From Mycobacterium sp. 1245111.1 (GTDB lineage: Bacteria; Actinomycetota; Actinomycetes; Mycobacteriales; Mycobacteriaceae), in assembly GCF_001673405.1 (NCBI RefSeq), contig NZ_LZLV01000136.1:62001-126000 (forward strand): 64,000 bases of DNA. The letters run 5' to 3'. Of the stretch, positions 1-8,105 are shown one piece after another; the first letter of the stretch is position 1, and each line of letters starts with the position of its first letter. A model generated the notes under the pieces. It worked only from the letters and a program-made list of their open reading frames with translations. It was not told the origin of the DNA and did not search any database. The position numbers and the translations under genes are program-made.

Positions 1-1154
1 ACCAACTGCTCGGCGAGGTCGGGTCAAGTGGACTGCTCGGTCGGGGCGGGGCGGGCTTCCCGTTCGCGGTCAAGGCACGCGCGGTCCGCGACAACGGACG
101 CGCCGCCGGTGGCGCCGTCGTCGTCGCCAACGGCGAAGAGGGAGAACCGGCTTCGATCAAGGACCGGTGGTTGCTGCGGCACCGCCCGCATCTAATCCTC
201 GACGGTCTGCGGCTGGCCGCGTCGATGGTGGACGCCGACCGGGCCTACGTCTATGTGTCCGACGCGGAGTCGGCGCGCAGTGTGCAAGACGCGCTGGCCG
301 AGCTGGGCCCCGACGCCCTCGGCATGCTGGAAGTGCACGTGCATAACGTCGAGCCGGGCTATGTCGCCGGTGAGGAAACGGCCGCCGTCCGCGCGCTCAA
401 CGGTGGGCCGGTCAAACCAATGGACAAGCCGCCGAGGCCTTTTCAGGAAGGCGTCGGCGGCCTGCCAACGCTGGTGAGCAATGTGGAGACGCTGGCCGGC
501 CTGCCGTTCGTCCAGCGGCATGGGGCCGCGGAGTTCCGCACGCTGGGCACATCGTCGTCGCCGGGCAGCTTCCTGGTGACGGTGACCGGCGCCGGGCGCG
601 GACCAGGGCTCTACGAGGTGCCGCACGGCCTGGCGTTTACTGAACTTCTTGCTCTGCATGGTGTTTCGTCCGAGCACGTACGAGGTGTGCTGATGGGCGG
701 CTACTTCGCAGGCCTGCTCGACCGCGCCGTCCTGGACGCCACGCTGGACCACGAGACGCTGGGCAGCCTCGGCAGCGGCCTGGGCAACGGCGCGATCACG
801 GTGATCACCGACGACTGCCCGCTCGCTGTCGCGGCATCCGTGCTGGCGTACTTCGACCGCGAGAATGCCGGCCAGTGCGGCTCCTGTTTCAACGGGACCG
901 CGGCGATGGCAGCCGTCGCCGGGGCCCTGCGCGACGGGGTCGCTACCGAGGAGGACGTGGCCCGGCTGCGGCGGTGGTCGGTCGTGCTGCGTGGGCGCGG
1001 CGCATGCGCGACGCTGGATGCCGCCACCAATATCGCAGCTAGCCTACTGGCGAAGTTTCCCGACCTCGTCCAAGCTCACCTCGACAGTGGCTGTCAGACA
1101 TGCCAATTGGGCGCCTTCCGGGCCGACCGCCCCTATCAGGTGGAGGCGTTGTGA
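1..1154 (+). CDS. NuoF-like NADH dehydrogenase (diaphorase) subunit, 5' end outside window
   Basis: The frame is open from base 3, so the true start lies upstream. The first visible residues carry the NuoF-type FMN-binding loop (GRGGAGFPFAVK) and the NADH-site signature NGEEGEPASIKDR, followed by an SLBB-like middle region and a Cys-rich C-terminus. Such proteins oxidise NADH through FMN and pass electrons to an iron-sulfur partner. The C-terminal cluster site is unusual: CGSC is followed by FNG where complex I NuoF has the third Cys, a later Cys sits in GACATL, and an extra GCQTC lies near the end. The stop overlaps the next gene's GTG by 4 nt, so the protein is translationally coupled to a ferredoxin and may reduce it. 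No other complex I subunit is nearby, so I infer a stand-alone diaphorase. Confidence 0.85.
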   Translation, partial: QLLGEVGSSGLLGRGGAGFPFAVKARAVRDNGRAAGGAVVVANGEEGEPASIKDRWLLRHRPHLILDGLRLAASMVDADRAYVYVSDAESARSVQDALAELGPDALGMLEVHVHNVEPGYVAGEETAAVRALNGGPVKPMDKPPRPFQEGVGGLPTLVSNVETLAGLPFVQRHGAAEFRTLGTSSSPGSFLVTVTGAGRGPGLYEVPHGLAFTELLALHGVSSEHVRGVLMGGYFAGLLDRAVLDATLDHETLGSLGSGLGNGAITVITDDCPLAVAASVLAYFDRENAGQCGSCFNGTAAMAAVAGALRDGVATEEDVARLRRWSVVLRGRGACATLDAATNIAASLLAKFPDLVQAHLDSGCQTCQLGAFRADRPYQVEAL

Positions 1155-1447
1155 AAATTCGTCTGGACCGCACGATCTGCGACGGCTTCGGGCTGTGCGC
1201 CAAACACGCGCCGGAGTACTTCTCTCTCGACGATTGGGGATACGCGTCACTGGAAGGCGGCGGCGAGGTCGCCGAGGGCGACCGCGATGCCGTGATGCGG
1301 GCGCTGCTGGATTGCCCCGTGCACGCGATCACCGAGTGGGGCGAACACCGTGAGGCCACCCCGCATGAGCGGTCGGTCGGTGCCGACGACGCCGCGGAAC
1401 ACTTGAAGACCGAAGCGAACGAAGCAGAGTGGGGGTTCACCCGTTGA
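1151..1447 (+). CDS. Single-cluster ferredoxin (3Fe-4S/4Fe-4S type)
   Basis: This is a 98-residue acidic ferredoxin. It has the mycobacterial P450-ferredoxin pattern C-X2-?-X2-C...CP (CDGFGLC, later CPVHAI), in which the variable position that decides cluster type is Phe. The GTG at 1151 is chosen because it follows GGAGG at 1143-1147 and overlaps the upstream stop as GTGA; an upstream in-frame ATG at 1100 would lie inside the NuoF-like gene. The C-terminal extension after CPVHAI is longer than in the other ferredoxins of this window. The likely role is electron transfer between the NuoF-like protein and an oxygenase, perhaps one of the P450s. Confidence 0.88.
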   Translation: MKIRLDRTICDGFGLCAKHAPEYFSLDDWGYASLEGGGEVAEGDRDAVMRALLDCPVHAITEWGEHREATPHERSVGADDAAEHLKTEANEAEWGFTR

Positions 1448-3090
1448 CCGGCCGTCCGCTGCCGTTGATCACCGATGACAACGAGTTCTTCTGGAAATCG
1501 GGCGCCGACGGCAAGCTGCGTTTGCAGGAGTGCAGCGATTGCTCGGCGCTGATCCACCCACCCGCGCCCGTCTGCCGATACTGCCGCTCACACCACCTCG
1601 GTGTGCGGGCGGTGTCGGGTCGCGCGACGCTGGCCGGGTTCACCGTCAACGAGCGATTCAGCCTGCCCGGGCTTCCGGCGCCCTACGTCGTCGCCCAGGT
1701 CGCCATTGCCGAGGATCCCCGAGTTCGGTTGACCACCAACATCATCGACTGCGACCCCGAGGAGTTGGAGTTAGGCCAGCAGGTCGAGGTTGTCTTCGAG
1801 CACGACGACGACGTCTGGCTGCCGCTGTTCCGCCTCGTCGACGGCGCGGAGCCCGCTGCGTTGCCGGTCGACGAGATCGCACCGGAGCGCTTCGGTGAAT
1901 ACGTGCGGCCGATGGTCACCACCGAGAAATTCGAAGACAAGGTCGCCCTGACCGGAATCGGTATGTCGGAGATCGGCCGGCGGTTGATGGTGCCACCGCT
2001 GTCGCTGACGATCGCGGCCTGCGAAGCGGCGATCGCCGACGCCGGCCTGACCATCGACGACATCGACGGCCTCTCAACGTATCCCGGTGGCGGCTTTTTC
2101 GGTGGCTTCACCGAAGGCGGGGTCACGGCGCTGGAAGCCGCGATGGGCATCCGCCCGGCGTGGCACAACGGGGGCATGGAGACCTTCGGCCCCGGCGGCT
2201 CGGTGATCGCCGCGATGCTCGCCGTCGCCGGTGGTTTGGCCCGGCACGTGTTGTGCTTCCGGACACTGTGGGAAGCCACCTTCAACGAGCAGATGAAGCA
2301 GGGCAAGATCGTCCCGTCCGGCGGTCGCCGAGCCGACTGGCTGCTGCCGTTCGGTGCCACCTCCGCGGCACACACGTTGGCGCAGAACGCCCAACGTCAC
2401 TTCCACCGCTACGGCACGACCAAGGAGACGCTGGGCTGGATCGCGTTGAACCAGCGCGCCAACGCCCAACTCAACCCGACAGCGGTGTACCGGACGCCGA
2501 TGACCATGGACGACTATCTCAACGCGCGTCCCATCACCTCACCGTTCGGGCTTTACGACTGCGACGTGCCCTGTGATGGTGCCATCGCGGTGATCGTGTC
2601 CGCCGTCGACGCCGCGCAGGACACCGCCAAGCCACCGGTGTACGTCGAGGCCGTCGGGACCCAGATCATCGAGCGGATCGATTGGGACCAAAGCACATTG
2701 ACCCACGAGCCGCAGGTACTCGGGCAGGCAGCGCACCTGTGGACACGTACCTCGCTGAAACCACAGGACGTCGACGTCGCCGAGCTGTACGACGGGTTCA
2801 CGATGAACTGCCTGTCCTGGATCGAAGCGCTGGGATTCTGCGGTATCGGCGAGGCGCGCGACTTTCTCGACGGGGGTAAGAACATTTCGCGTGACGGTCA
2901 GCTGCCGCTGAACACCCACGGCGGTCAGCTGTCGCACGGCCGCACTCATGGCATGGGCCTGATGCACGAGGCCATCACGCAGTTGCGCGGCGAAGCCGGC
3001 GACCGCCAAGTCACCGACGCCCGTGTCGGCGTGGTCAGCAGTGGCGGCCTGACACCGAGCGGAGTACTGCTCTTGCGGGCCGATCGGTGA
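1429..3090 (+). CDS. DUF35 (Zn-ribbon/OB) - thiolase fusion, Ltp2-like
   Basis: The protein has 553 residues. Residues about 25-150 form a DUF35 domain with a rubredoxin-like zinc ribbon (CSDC...CRYC) and an OB-fold tail; residues about 165-553 are an SCP-x/Ltp2-type thiolase domain. The usual nucleophilic Cys region reads GPGGSVIAA with no Cys, while ELYDGF and the C-terminal HGGQLSHGRTHG are kept. This resembles steroid side-chain retro-aldolases such as Ltp2, whose partner ChsH2 supplies a DUF35 domain in trans; here both are in one chain. I predict an acyl-CoA C-C lyase rather than a true thiolase. The GTG at 1429 or a TTG at 1444 (TTGA overlap with the ferredoxin stop) could be the start. 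Confidence 0.85.
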   Translation: MGVHPLTGRPLPLITDDNEFFWKSGADGKLRLQECSDCSALIHPPAPVCRYCRSHHLGVRAVSGRATLAGFTVNERFSLPGLPAPYVVAQVAIAEDPRVRLTTNIIDCDPEELELGQQVEVVFEHDDDVWLPLFRLVDGAEPAALPVDEIAPERFGEYVRPMVTTEKFEDKVALTGIGMSEIGRRLMVPPLSLTIAACEAAIADAGLTIDDIDGLSTYPGGGFFGGFTEGGVTALEAAMGIRPAWHNGGMETFGPGGSVIAAMLAVAGGLARHVLCFRTLWEATFNEQMKQGKIVPSGGRRADWLLPFGATSAAHTLAQNAQRHFHRYGTTKETLGWIALNQRANAQLNPTAVYRTPMTMDDYLNARPITSPFGLYDCDVPCDGAIAVIVSAVDAAQDTAKPPVYVEAVGTQIIERIDWDQSTLTHEPQVLGQAAHLWTRTSLKPQDVDVAELYDGFTMNCLSWIEALGFCGIGEARDFLDGGKNISRDGQLPLNTHGGQLSHGRTHGMGLMHEAITQLRGEAGDRQVTDARVGVVSSGGLTPSGVLLLRADR

Positions 3091-3147
3091 CCCGCCGGCG
3101 ATCCGACCGTGCGCCGCATGAGCGGCGCCGGTGAGGAGGAGCGGCGT

Positions 3148-4011
3148 ATGACGCGGGTACAACCGCGGCTCGTCATCGTCGACGGCGTGCCGATGTCGGC
3201 GTTGGTCGCCGAGGCGCCGGACCCGCGGGCAGTCATCGTCGCCATTCACGGGGGCGGCACCACCGCACTGTATTTCGATTGCCCCGGCCATCCGGAGTTG
3301 TCGCTGTTGCGCACGGGAGCGCAGCACGGGTACACCGTGGTGGCGATCGACCGGCCCGGCTACGGCAGCTCCGCCGCCTACCCCGATGCGGTGGCCGAAC
3401 CCGGGCAACGGGTTCGGTTGGCCTATGGCGTGGTCGATCGGGTGCTGGGCGAAAACCCCCGCGGCGCCGGGCTTTTCCTGATGGCTCACTCGGGCGGCTG
3501 CGAGCTCGCGATGCGGATGTCCACCGATGCGCAGCGCACCGACCTGATCGGCATGGAGCTGTCCGGCACCGGCCGGCGCTATCACCCGGCGGCACGCGAA
3601 ATCCTGAAGAAGGCCACCCGCGAGCACCGTCCGTCAGGGATGCGTGAGCTGTTGTGGCATCCCCCGGAATTGTATCCGCCCGAAATGCTCAGCGGCGCAA
3701 CTGTTTACCCCGGGGCTCCCCCCTACGAGGATCAGATGGTGTCCAACTGGGCGCGTCAGGACTTCCCGGCTCTGGCCCCGGGCGTGCGGATTCCCGTGCA
3801 GTTCAGCATTGCCGAGCACGAGAAAGTCTGGCAGTGCGATGCGGCGGCTCAGACCGAGATCGTCTCGATGTTCGCCAATGCGCCAACGTTTCAGGTCAAC
3901 GAACAGCCCGGGGCCGGGCACAACATCAGCGTCGGCCACACGGCCGCCGCGTACCACGCAACGGTGTTTTCCTTCGCCGACGCGTGCGTGAGCGCATTGG
4001 AGACACGCTAA
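3148..4011 (+). CDS. Alpha/beta hydrolase
   Basis: This is a 287-residue alpha/beta hydrolase. It shows an HGGG oxyanion-hole motif near residue 35, the nucleophile elbow AHSGG with the catalytic Ser, and a late GAGHN that should carry the catalytic His. ATG 3148 is chosen because GAGGAGGA ends 7 nt upstream; a longer frame beginning at 3109 lacks such a site. The next gene starts on the base after the stop codon, so both sit in one operon with the DUF35-thiolase. Substrate is unknown; hydrolysis of a CoA ester, lactone or ester intermediate is possible. Confidence 0.85.
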   Translation: MTRVQPRLVIVDGVPMSALVAEAPDPRAVIVAIHGGGTTALYFDCPGHPELSLLRTGAQHGYTVVAIDRPGYGSSAAYPDAVAEPGQRVRLAYGVVDRVLGENPRGAGLFLMAHSGGCELAMRMSTDAQRTDLIGMELSGTGRRYHPAAREILKKATREHRPSGMRELLWHPPELYPPEMLSGATVYPGAPPYEDQMVSNWARQDFPALAPGVRIPVQFSIAEHEKVWQCDAAAQTEIVSMFANAPTFQVNEQPGAGHNISVGHTAAAYHATVFSFADACVSALETR

Positions 4012-4830
4012 ATGGACGTCGGATTCATCGGCCTTGGCAGCCAGGGCGGACCGATGGCGGGACGCATCCTCGAAGCCGGTTTCCCGACCACCCTATGGGC
4101 CCGGCGGCCGGCGTCTCTGGAACCGTTCGCCGACACCGCCGCCAAGGTGGCCGGATCACCGGCAGAACTCGGCGCCGCCAGCGACCTCGTCTGCCTGTGT
4201 GTGGTCGGCGACGCCGACGTGGAGCAAGTCGTCACCGGCGACAACGGCGTACTGGCCGGGCTCAAACCAGGTGGTGTGATCGCCATCCACAGCACAGTTC
4301 ACCCCAAAACCTGCCACGAATTGGCAGAAAGAGCTGCGGCACAGGGTGTCTCGGTGGTCGACGCGCCAGTCAGCGGTGGCGCACCGGCGGTCGCCGAGGG
4401 GCGGCTATTGGTGATGGTCGGCGGTGACGACGACGTGGTCGAACGGTGCCGCCCGGTATTCGCGAGCTATGCCGACCCGATCGTGCACCTGGGCGCGCTG
4501 GGGTCCGGGCAGACCACCAAGCTGCTGAACAACCTGCTGTTCACCGCGAACCTGGGCACCGCGGCCACCACGCTGGCGCTCGGCGAGGCGCTCGGCGTCT
4601 TACCCGAACGCCTCACCGAGGTCATCTCCCGGGGCAGCGGAAACAGCTTCGCGCTCAACGTACTTGGCGGTGACACCGCCGGCTTGGCCCGGCTTGCCGA
4701 CATGGCCGGCAGCCTGCTGCAAAAGGACGTGCGCCTGATCGCCGACGTCGCGGGCGCCGCAAAGGTGGCCGGCGGGGCCGTGCTGGACGCCGCGGACGCG
4801 ACGCTGTCGCTCATGGAACATCCACGGTGA
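4012..4830 (+). CDS. NAD(P)-dependent beta-hydroxyacid dehydrogenase (HIBADH/6PGDH family), copy 1
   Basis: The 272-residue protein starts with the dinucleotide motif GFIGLGSQGGPMA. It has the substrate-binding motif DAPVSGGAPA and a conserved Lys in GQTTKLLNN, all typical of 3-hydroxyisobutyrate dehydrogenase-like enzymes. Its ATG directly follows the hydrolase stop, and its own stop overlaps the next gene by 4 nt. It oxidises or reduces a small beta-hydroxy acid or a semialdehyde; the exact substrate cannot be told. The following gene encodes a paralogue, so the pair may be a heteromer or two steps with related substrates. Confidence 0.88.
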   Translation: MDVGFIGLGSQGGPMAGRILEAGFPTTLWARRPASLEPFADTAAKVAGSPAELGAASDLVCLCVVGDADVEQVVTGDNGVLAGLKPGGVIAIHSTVHPKTCHELAERAAAQGVSVVDAPVSGGAPAVAEGRLLVMVGGDDDVVERCRPVFASYADPIVHLGALGSGQTTKLLNNLLFTANLGTAATTLALGEALGVLPERLTEVISRGSGNSFALNVLGGDTAGLARLADMAGSLLQKDVRLIADVAGAAKVAGGAVLDAADATLSLMEHPR

Positions 4831-5618
4831 GAATCGGATTCATCGGCGCGGGACGAATGGGGCGCCCGATGGTGAGCCGCCTCGTCGAGGCCGGCCACCA
4901 CGTCCGCGCGCTCGGTCGATCCGACGAGAAGCGCTCGGCGATCACCGAGTTGGGCGCGGATGCGGTCGCCGACACCGCCGCGGTGAGCGCGGATGCGGAG
5001 GCGGTGGTGCTCTGCGTGTTCACCGACCAGCAGGTCCGGCAGATCTGCCTGGCCGACGATCTGGTGGCGGCTATGGCGCCAGACTCAACCCTGGTGCTCC
5101 ACACCACCGGAAGCCCACGCACCGCCCAGGACATTGCCGAGCGTGGCGTCGAGGTGGTGGACGCACCGGTGAGCGGTGGCCCGCACAATGCGGCTGCCGG
5201 CGCACTCACCCTGTTCGTCGGTGGCGGCGACGACGCGGTGGCCAACGTGCGGCCGATGTTGAGCTGCTACGGGGACCCGATCCTGCATGTCGGCCCGCTC
5301 GGAACGGGCCAGAAGGTCAAGCTGGTCAACAACGCGTTGTTCGCGGCGCATATCGGGCTGCTATCCGCCTCGGTCGAGTTGGCGGCGCGGCTCGGCGTAC
5401 CGGAATCCGCACTGCTCAACGCGCTTCCTCACGGCAGCGCAGCAAGCCGGGTGCTGGACATCGTCGCTGCCGGCGGATCGGTGGCGTCATTCATCGAAAC
5501 GGCCGGCGAATTCGTCGGTAAGGACGTCGAGGTTGTCCGACACATCGCGGCTGAGCTGGGCTCCGACCTCGGCGCGCTGGACGACGTCATCGAAGCCGTA
5601 ATTCCGGTGCCCAGATGA
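4827..5618 (+). CDS. NAD(P)-dependent beta-hydroxyacid dehydrogenase (HIBADH/6PGDH family), copy 2
   Basis: This 263-residue paralogue of the preceding protein has GFIGAGRMGRPM at the N-terminus, DAPVSGGPHN in the middle and the catalytic Lys in GQKVKLVNN. The GTG start at 4827 overlaps the upstream stop as GTGA, so the two copies are translationally coupled. The active-site motifs are intact in both, which argues against either being a dead duplicate. It is the last gene before a 99-nt gap that precedes the P450. Confidence 0.88.
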   Translation: MRIGFIGAGRMGRPMVSRLVEAGHHVRALGRSDEKRSAITELGADAVADTAAVSADAEAVVLCVFTDQQVRQICLADDLVAAMAPDSTLVLHTTGSPRTAQDIAERGVEVVDAPVSGGPHNAAAGALTLFVGGGDDAVANVRPMLSCYGDPILHVGPLGTGQKVKLVNNALFAAHIGLLSASVELAARLGVPESALLNALPHGSAASRVLDIVAAGGSVASFIETAGEFVGKDVEVVRHIAAELGSDLGALDDVIEAVIPVPR

Positions 5619-5633
5619 GGTCTTTTCGACACG

Positions 5634-5682
5634 AGACGAACCGTCTACCGTTAGCGTTACAGTCGAGCATTCCGTCGTAACG
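5634..5682. promoter_or_regulatory. Two inverted repeats upstream of a P450 gene
   Basis: A perfect 5-3-5 inverted repeat, AGACG-AAC-CGTCT, lies at 5634-5646. A second pair, CGTTAC (5655-5660) and GTAACG (5677-5682), follows. Both are inside the 99-nt gap before the P450 start at 5718. They could be operator sites for an unlinked regulator; no regulator gene is adjacent, so this is inference only. Confidence 0.35.
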
Positions 5683-5717
5683 TTCTACGCCGCCAACCAG
5701 GCGGTCAGGAGGGTGTC

Positions 5718-6923
5718 ATGACCAAGCCAAAGGTCGTCTTCGATCCGTTCTCCGAGGAGTTCTTCACGAACCCCTTCGACATCTACCGGCGCATGCGCGA
5801 AGACGCACCGCTCTACTACGACGAGAAGGAAGACTTCTACGCGATCACGCGTCACGAAGACGTGGCGGCGGCGTTGAAGGACCACGAGACCTACTCGTCG
5901 AGCCGGGGCTGCGACCTGGCGATGGTGCGTAAGGGCCTGTCCCCGGAAATGCGGTCGATCATCTTCATGGATCCGCCGGACCACCGTGCCATGCGCAGCC
6001 TGCTCAACAAGGCGTTCACCCCGCGGGCAATTCAGTCGCAGCTCGGCGATGTGCACGAAGTGACGGACAAATATCTCTCGGCGGTCGACCCAGACAACTT
6101 CGATGTCGTGCAGGACTTCTCCGGTCCGTTCCCGGTGGAGGTCATCACCCGGATGGCAGGTGTGCCCGAGGAATACCGCCAGCAGGTGCGGCATTGGATC
6201 GACGTCAGCCTGAGTCGCGAGCCCGGCCAGATCGAAACCAGCGAAGCCGGCATGCAGGCCAACGTGGAAACCGCGATGTACTACTACGGCCTGATCGGGG
6301 AACGCCGCGAGAACCCGCAGGACGACATGATCAGCCGGCTGATCGCGGCCGAAATCCCCGGCGAGGATGGCACCATGCGCCGCCTCGACGACATCGAGAT
6401 CACCAGCTTCGCCACGCTGCTGGGTGGCGCGGGCGCGGAAACCGTGACCAAGTTGATCGGCAGCGCCGCAGTTCTTTTCGCGCGCAATCCCGGCGAATGG
6501 CAGAAGCTTCTGGACGACCGCAGCAAGGTGCCGGCGGCCGTCGAGGAGCTACTCCGTTACGAAGGTCCGGTGCAGTACAACGTCCGCTACACCCTGAAAG
6601 AGGCACACACCAGCGGCGGCACCATTCCGGCCGGCAAGCCGGTGTTCGTGATGAACGCCGCGGCCAACCGCGACCCCGACGCATTCACCGACGCCGATAC
6701 CTTCAACATCGACCGCGACCAGACCGAAGCCCAGCACCTCGGCCTCGGTTACGGCATCCACAGTTGTCTCGGCGCCGCGCTGGCCCGGATGGAAAGCCGG
6801 ATCGCGCTGGAGAAGCTGCTCGACTTCATGCCTCGCTACGAAGTGCAGTGGGACGGCTGCAAACGCGTCACCATGCAGAACGTCGCGGGCTGGCTGAACG
6901 TCCCGGTGAAGGTATTGCAATGA
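5718..6923 (+). CDS. Cytochrome P450 (401 aa)
   Basis: This is a soluble bacterial P450. The I-helix oxygen-activation motif is GAGAET, the heme-proximal EELLRYE region follows, and the heme-binding loop is GYGIHSCLG with the axial Cys. ATG 5718 is preceded by GGAGG. A ferredoxin gene begins 10 nt after the stop, the normal mycobacterial arrangement for a P450 and its electron donor. The protein begins close to the pattern DPFSEEFFTNPFDIYRRMR, seen in P450s acting on hydrophobic catabolic substrates, but family number and substrate cannot be assigned here. Confidence 0.93.
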   Translation: MTKPKVVFDPFSEEFFTNPFDIYRRMREDAPLYYDEKEDFYAITRHEDVAAALKDHETYSSSRGCDLAMVRKGLSPEMRSIIFMDPPDHRAMRSLLNKAFTPRAIQSQLGDVHEVTDKYLSAVDPDNFDVVQDFSGPFPVEVITRMAGVPEEYRQQVRHWIDVSLSREPGQIETSEAGMQANVETAMYYYGLIGERRENPQDDMISRLIAAEIPGEDGTMRRLDDIEITSFATLLGGAGAETVTKLIGSAAVLFARNPGEWQKLLDDRSKVPAAVEELLRYEGPVQYNVRYTLKEAHTSGGTIPAGKPVFVMNAAANRDPDAFTDADTFNIDRDQTEAQHLGLGYGIHSCLGAALARMESRIALEKLLDFMPRYEVQWDGCKRVTMQNVAGWLNVPVKVLQ

Positions 6924-6933
6924 GGTGGACTGA

Positions 6934-7131
6934 GTGACAAAAAAGATCGAAGTCGACTGGGGGCTCTGCGAAAGCAACGGCGTCTGCATGGGCATCATTC
7001 CCGAGGTGTTTCAACTCGAGGACGACGACACGCTGACCGTGCTGCAGGACGAAGTCACGCCCGAGAACGAAGCGCAGGTGCTTGACGCGGTCCGCCAGTG
7101 CCCGCGACAGGCCATCTCGATCCGCGAGTAG
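6934..7131 (+). CDS. P450-associated ferredoxin
   Basis: This 65-residue ferredoxin has CESNGVC and CPRQAI, i.e. the C-X2-?-X2-C...CP pattern with Asn at the variable position. GTG 6934 follows GAGGTGG and lies 10 nt after the P450 stop. It should carry one [3Fe-4S] or [4Fe-4S] cluster and donate electrons to the P450 encoded just before it. Confidence 0.92.
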   Translation: MTKKIEVDWGLCESNGVCMGIIPEVFQLEDDDTLTVLQDEVTPENEAQVLDAVRQCPRQAISIRE

Positions 7132-7228
7132 CACCGGGCCGTCACCCGGCGCGAACCGACGCGCGAGCATTAAGAATTCATCAAGCGGGCGCGGCTACTT
7201 TCGGTTCAGCAAATCGAAAGGAAGCGCC

Positions 7229-7597
7229 ATGAAGAATGCAATCGCCGGCGCCCTGCTGGCCGGCAGTGTCGCCGTCACCGGTGCGGGGATCGCCCAAGCC
7301 GAACCCTTCGCCGCGCAGCCGCATTCCTGGTGTCCCGGGCAGGCACTGCCGTTCGGAAACATTCAGTGGAATATGAGCGTCTGCCACACCTGGTATGAAG
7401 TTCCGTTCGGGCAAGGAAACGTGCGGATGGTCGATATCCACGGGCAACCGTTGGACAGCTTCATCTCGGCAGACATCCCGGCGCCGATGCTCACGCCGCC
7501 GCCACCACCACCGCCCAAGCCGCCGCACCCCTTCTGCACACCTCGCGGGGCGTTGATCATCATCCCGCCGATCTGCGACGAGATCGGCGTGTACTGA
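7229..7597 (+). CDS. Small exported proline-rich protein of unknown function
   Basis: The 122-residue protein starts with a Sec signal peptide (MKNAIAGALLAGSVAVTG, cleavage after AQA at about residue 24). The mature part has four Cys and a run of prolines followed by PKPPHPFC at about residues 90-102. ATG 7229 follows AAAGGAAG; a longer frame from 7082 would overlap the ferredoxin. Four cysteines in a secreted domain suggest disulfides. It resembles the short exported hypothetical proteins common in mycobacteria, but I do not recognise a family and propose no function. It has its own upstream gap and converges on the next minus-strand operon. Confidence 0.8.
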   Translation: MKNAIAGALLAGSVAVTGAGIAQAEPFAAQPHSWCPGQALPFGNIQWNMSVCHTWYEVPFGQGNVRMVDIHGQPLDSFISADIPAPMLTPPPPPPPKPPHPFCTPRGALIIIPPICDEIGVY

Positions 7598-7614
7598 GGC
7601 GAAACTGCTGAGGC

Positions 7615-7902
7615 TCAGGCGAATCCGGAGATGATCACCGCATTGCAGTCGGCCGCGGCCTGACGCAGCTTCGCAGCCGCCTGGTAGGCGTCGGACTCGT
7701 ACCATGCTCGCGCGGCGTCCACGGATTCGAATTCCAGCACGACGGTCTGGTCACCGTGCCAGGTGCCCTCGATCGTTTCGGGCTTGGTGTCCACCGCGAG
7801 GATGTTGCACCCGCCCATCGCTGAGCCGGCGGCTCGGCCGTAGGCCTTCATGCCTTCGGGATCCTTGATGGCCTCGGTGAGAATGACGTAGCCCTTGGGC
7901 AC
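7615..7902 (-). CDS. DUF1330 family protein
   Basis: This 95-residue protein matches the DUF1330 pattern: an N-terminal PKGYVILTEAIKDPEGM strand-helix and a C-terminal half with VVLEFESVDAARAWY. These are small dimeric ferredoxin-like-fold proteins, often found in catabolic operons, with no firmly known reaction. The GTG at 7902 is chosen because AAGGAG lies just upstream; the longer frame to 7950 would overlap the ferredoxin. It is the last gene of the P450-ferredoxin operon. Confidence 0.82.
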   Translation of the reverse strand: MPKGYVILTEAIKDPEGMKAYGRAAGSAMGGCNILAVDTKPETIEGTWHGDQTVVLEFESVDAARAWYESDAYQAAAKLRQAAADCNAVIISGFA

Positions 7903-7916
7903 TGGCGAACTCCTTG

Positions 7917-8105
7917 CTATTTCTCGCTGATCGCTTGTTCGGGACAGCATTGGATGGCTTCCTGGGCGGCCGCTTCCAAGTCCGCGGGCACTTCGGAGTC
8001 GACGGCGACTGCATAGCCGTCATCGGTGAGGCTGAACACGTCGGGACAAAGCGTGAGGCACATCCCGTGTCCGCGACAGCGCTGGTCGTCTACCCAAACC
8101 TTCAT
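7917..8105 (-). CDS. P450-associated ferredoxin
   Basis: This 62-residue ferredoxin begins MKVWVDDQRCRGHGMC and ends with CCPEQAI, so the variable cluster position is His. The ATG overlaps the P450 stop codon as ATGA, coupling the two. It is the likely electron donor for the P450 encoded by 8102-9385. Confidence 0.92.
   Translation of the reverse strand: MKVWVDDQRCRGHGMCLTLCPDVFSLTDDGYAVAVDSEVPADLEAAAQEAIQCCPEQAISEK

Noticed and set aside
2539-3627. Long minus-strand frame across the thiolase fusion and hydrolase
   Set aside because: Composition is that of an antisense shadow, rich in Arg/His/Gly, and it crosses two genes.
7500-7540. A simple-sequence repeat from the proline run
   Set aside because: It is explained by coding for the proline stretch of the exported protein.
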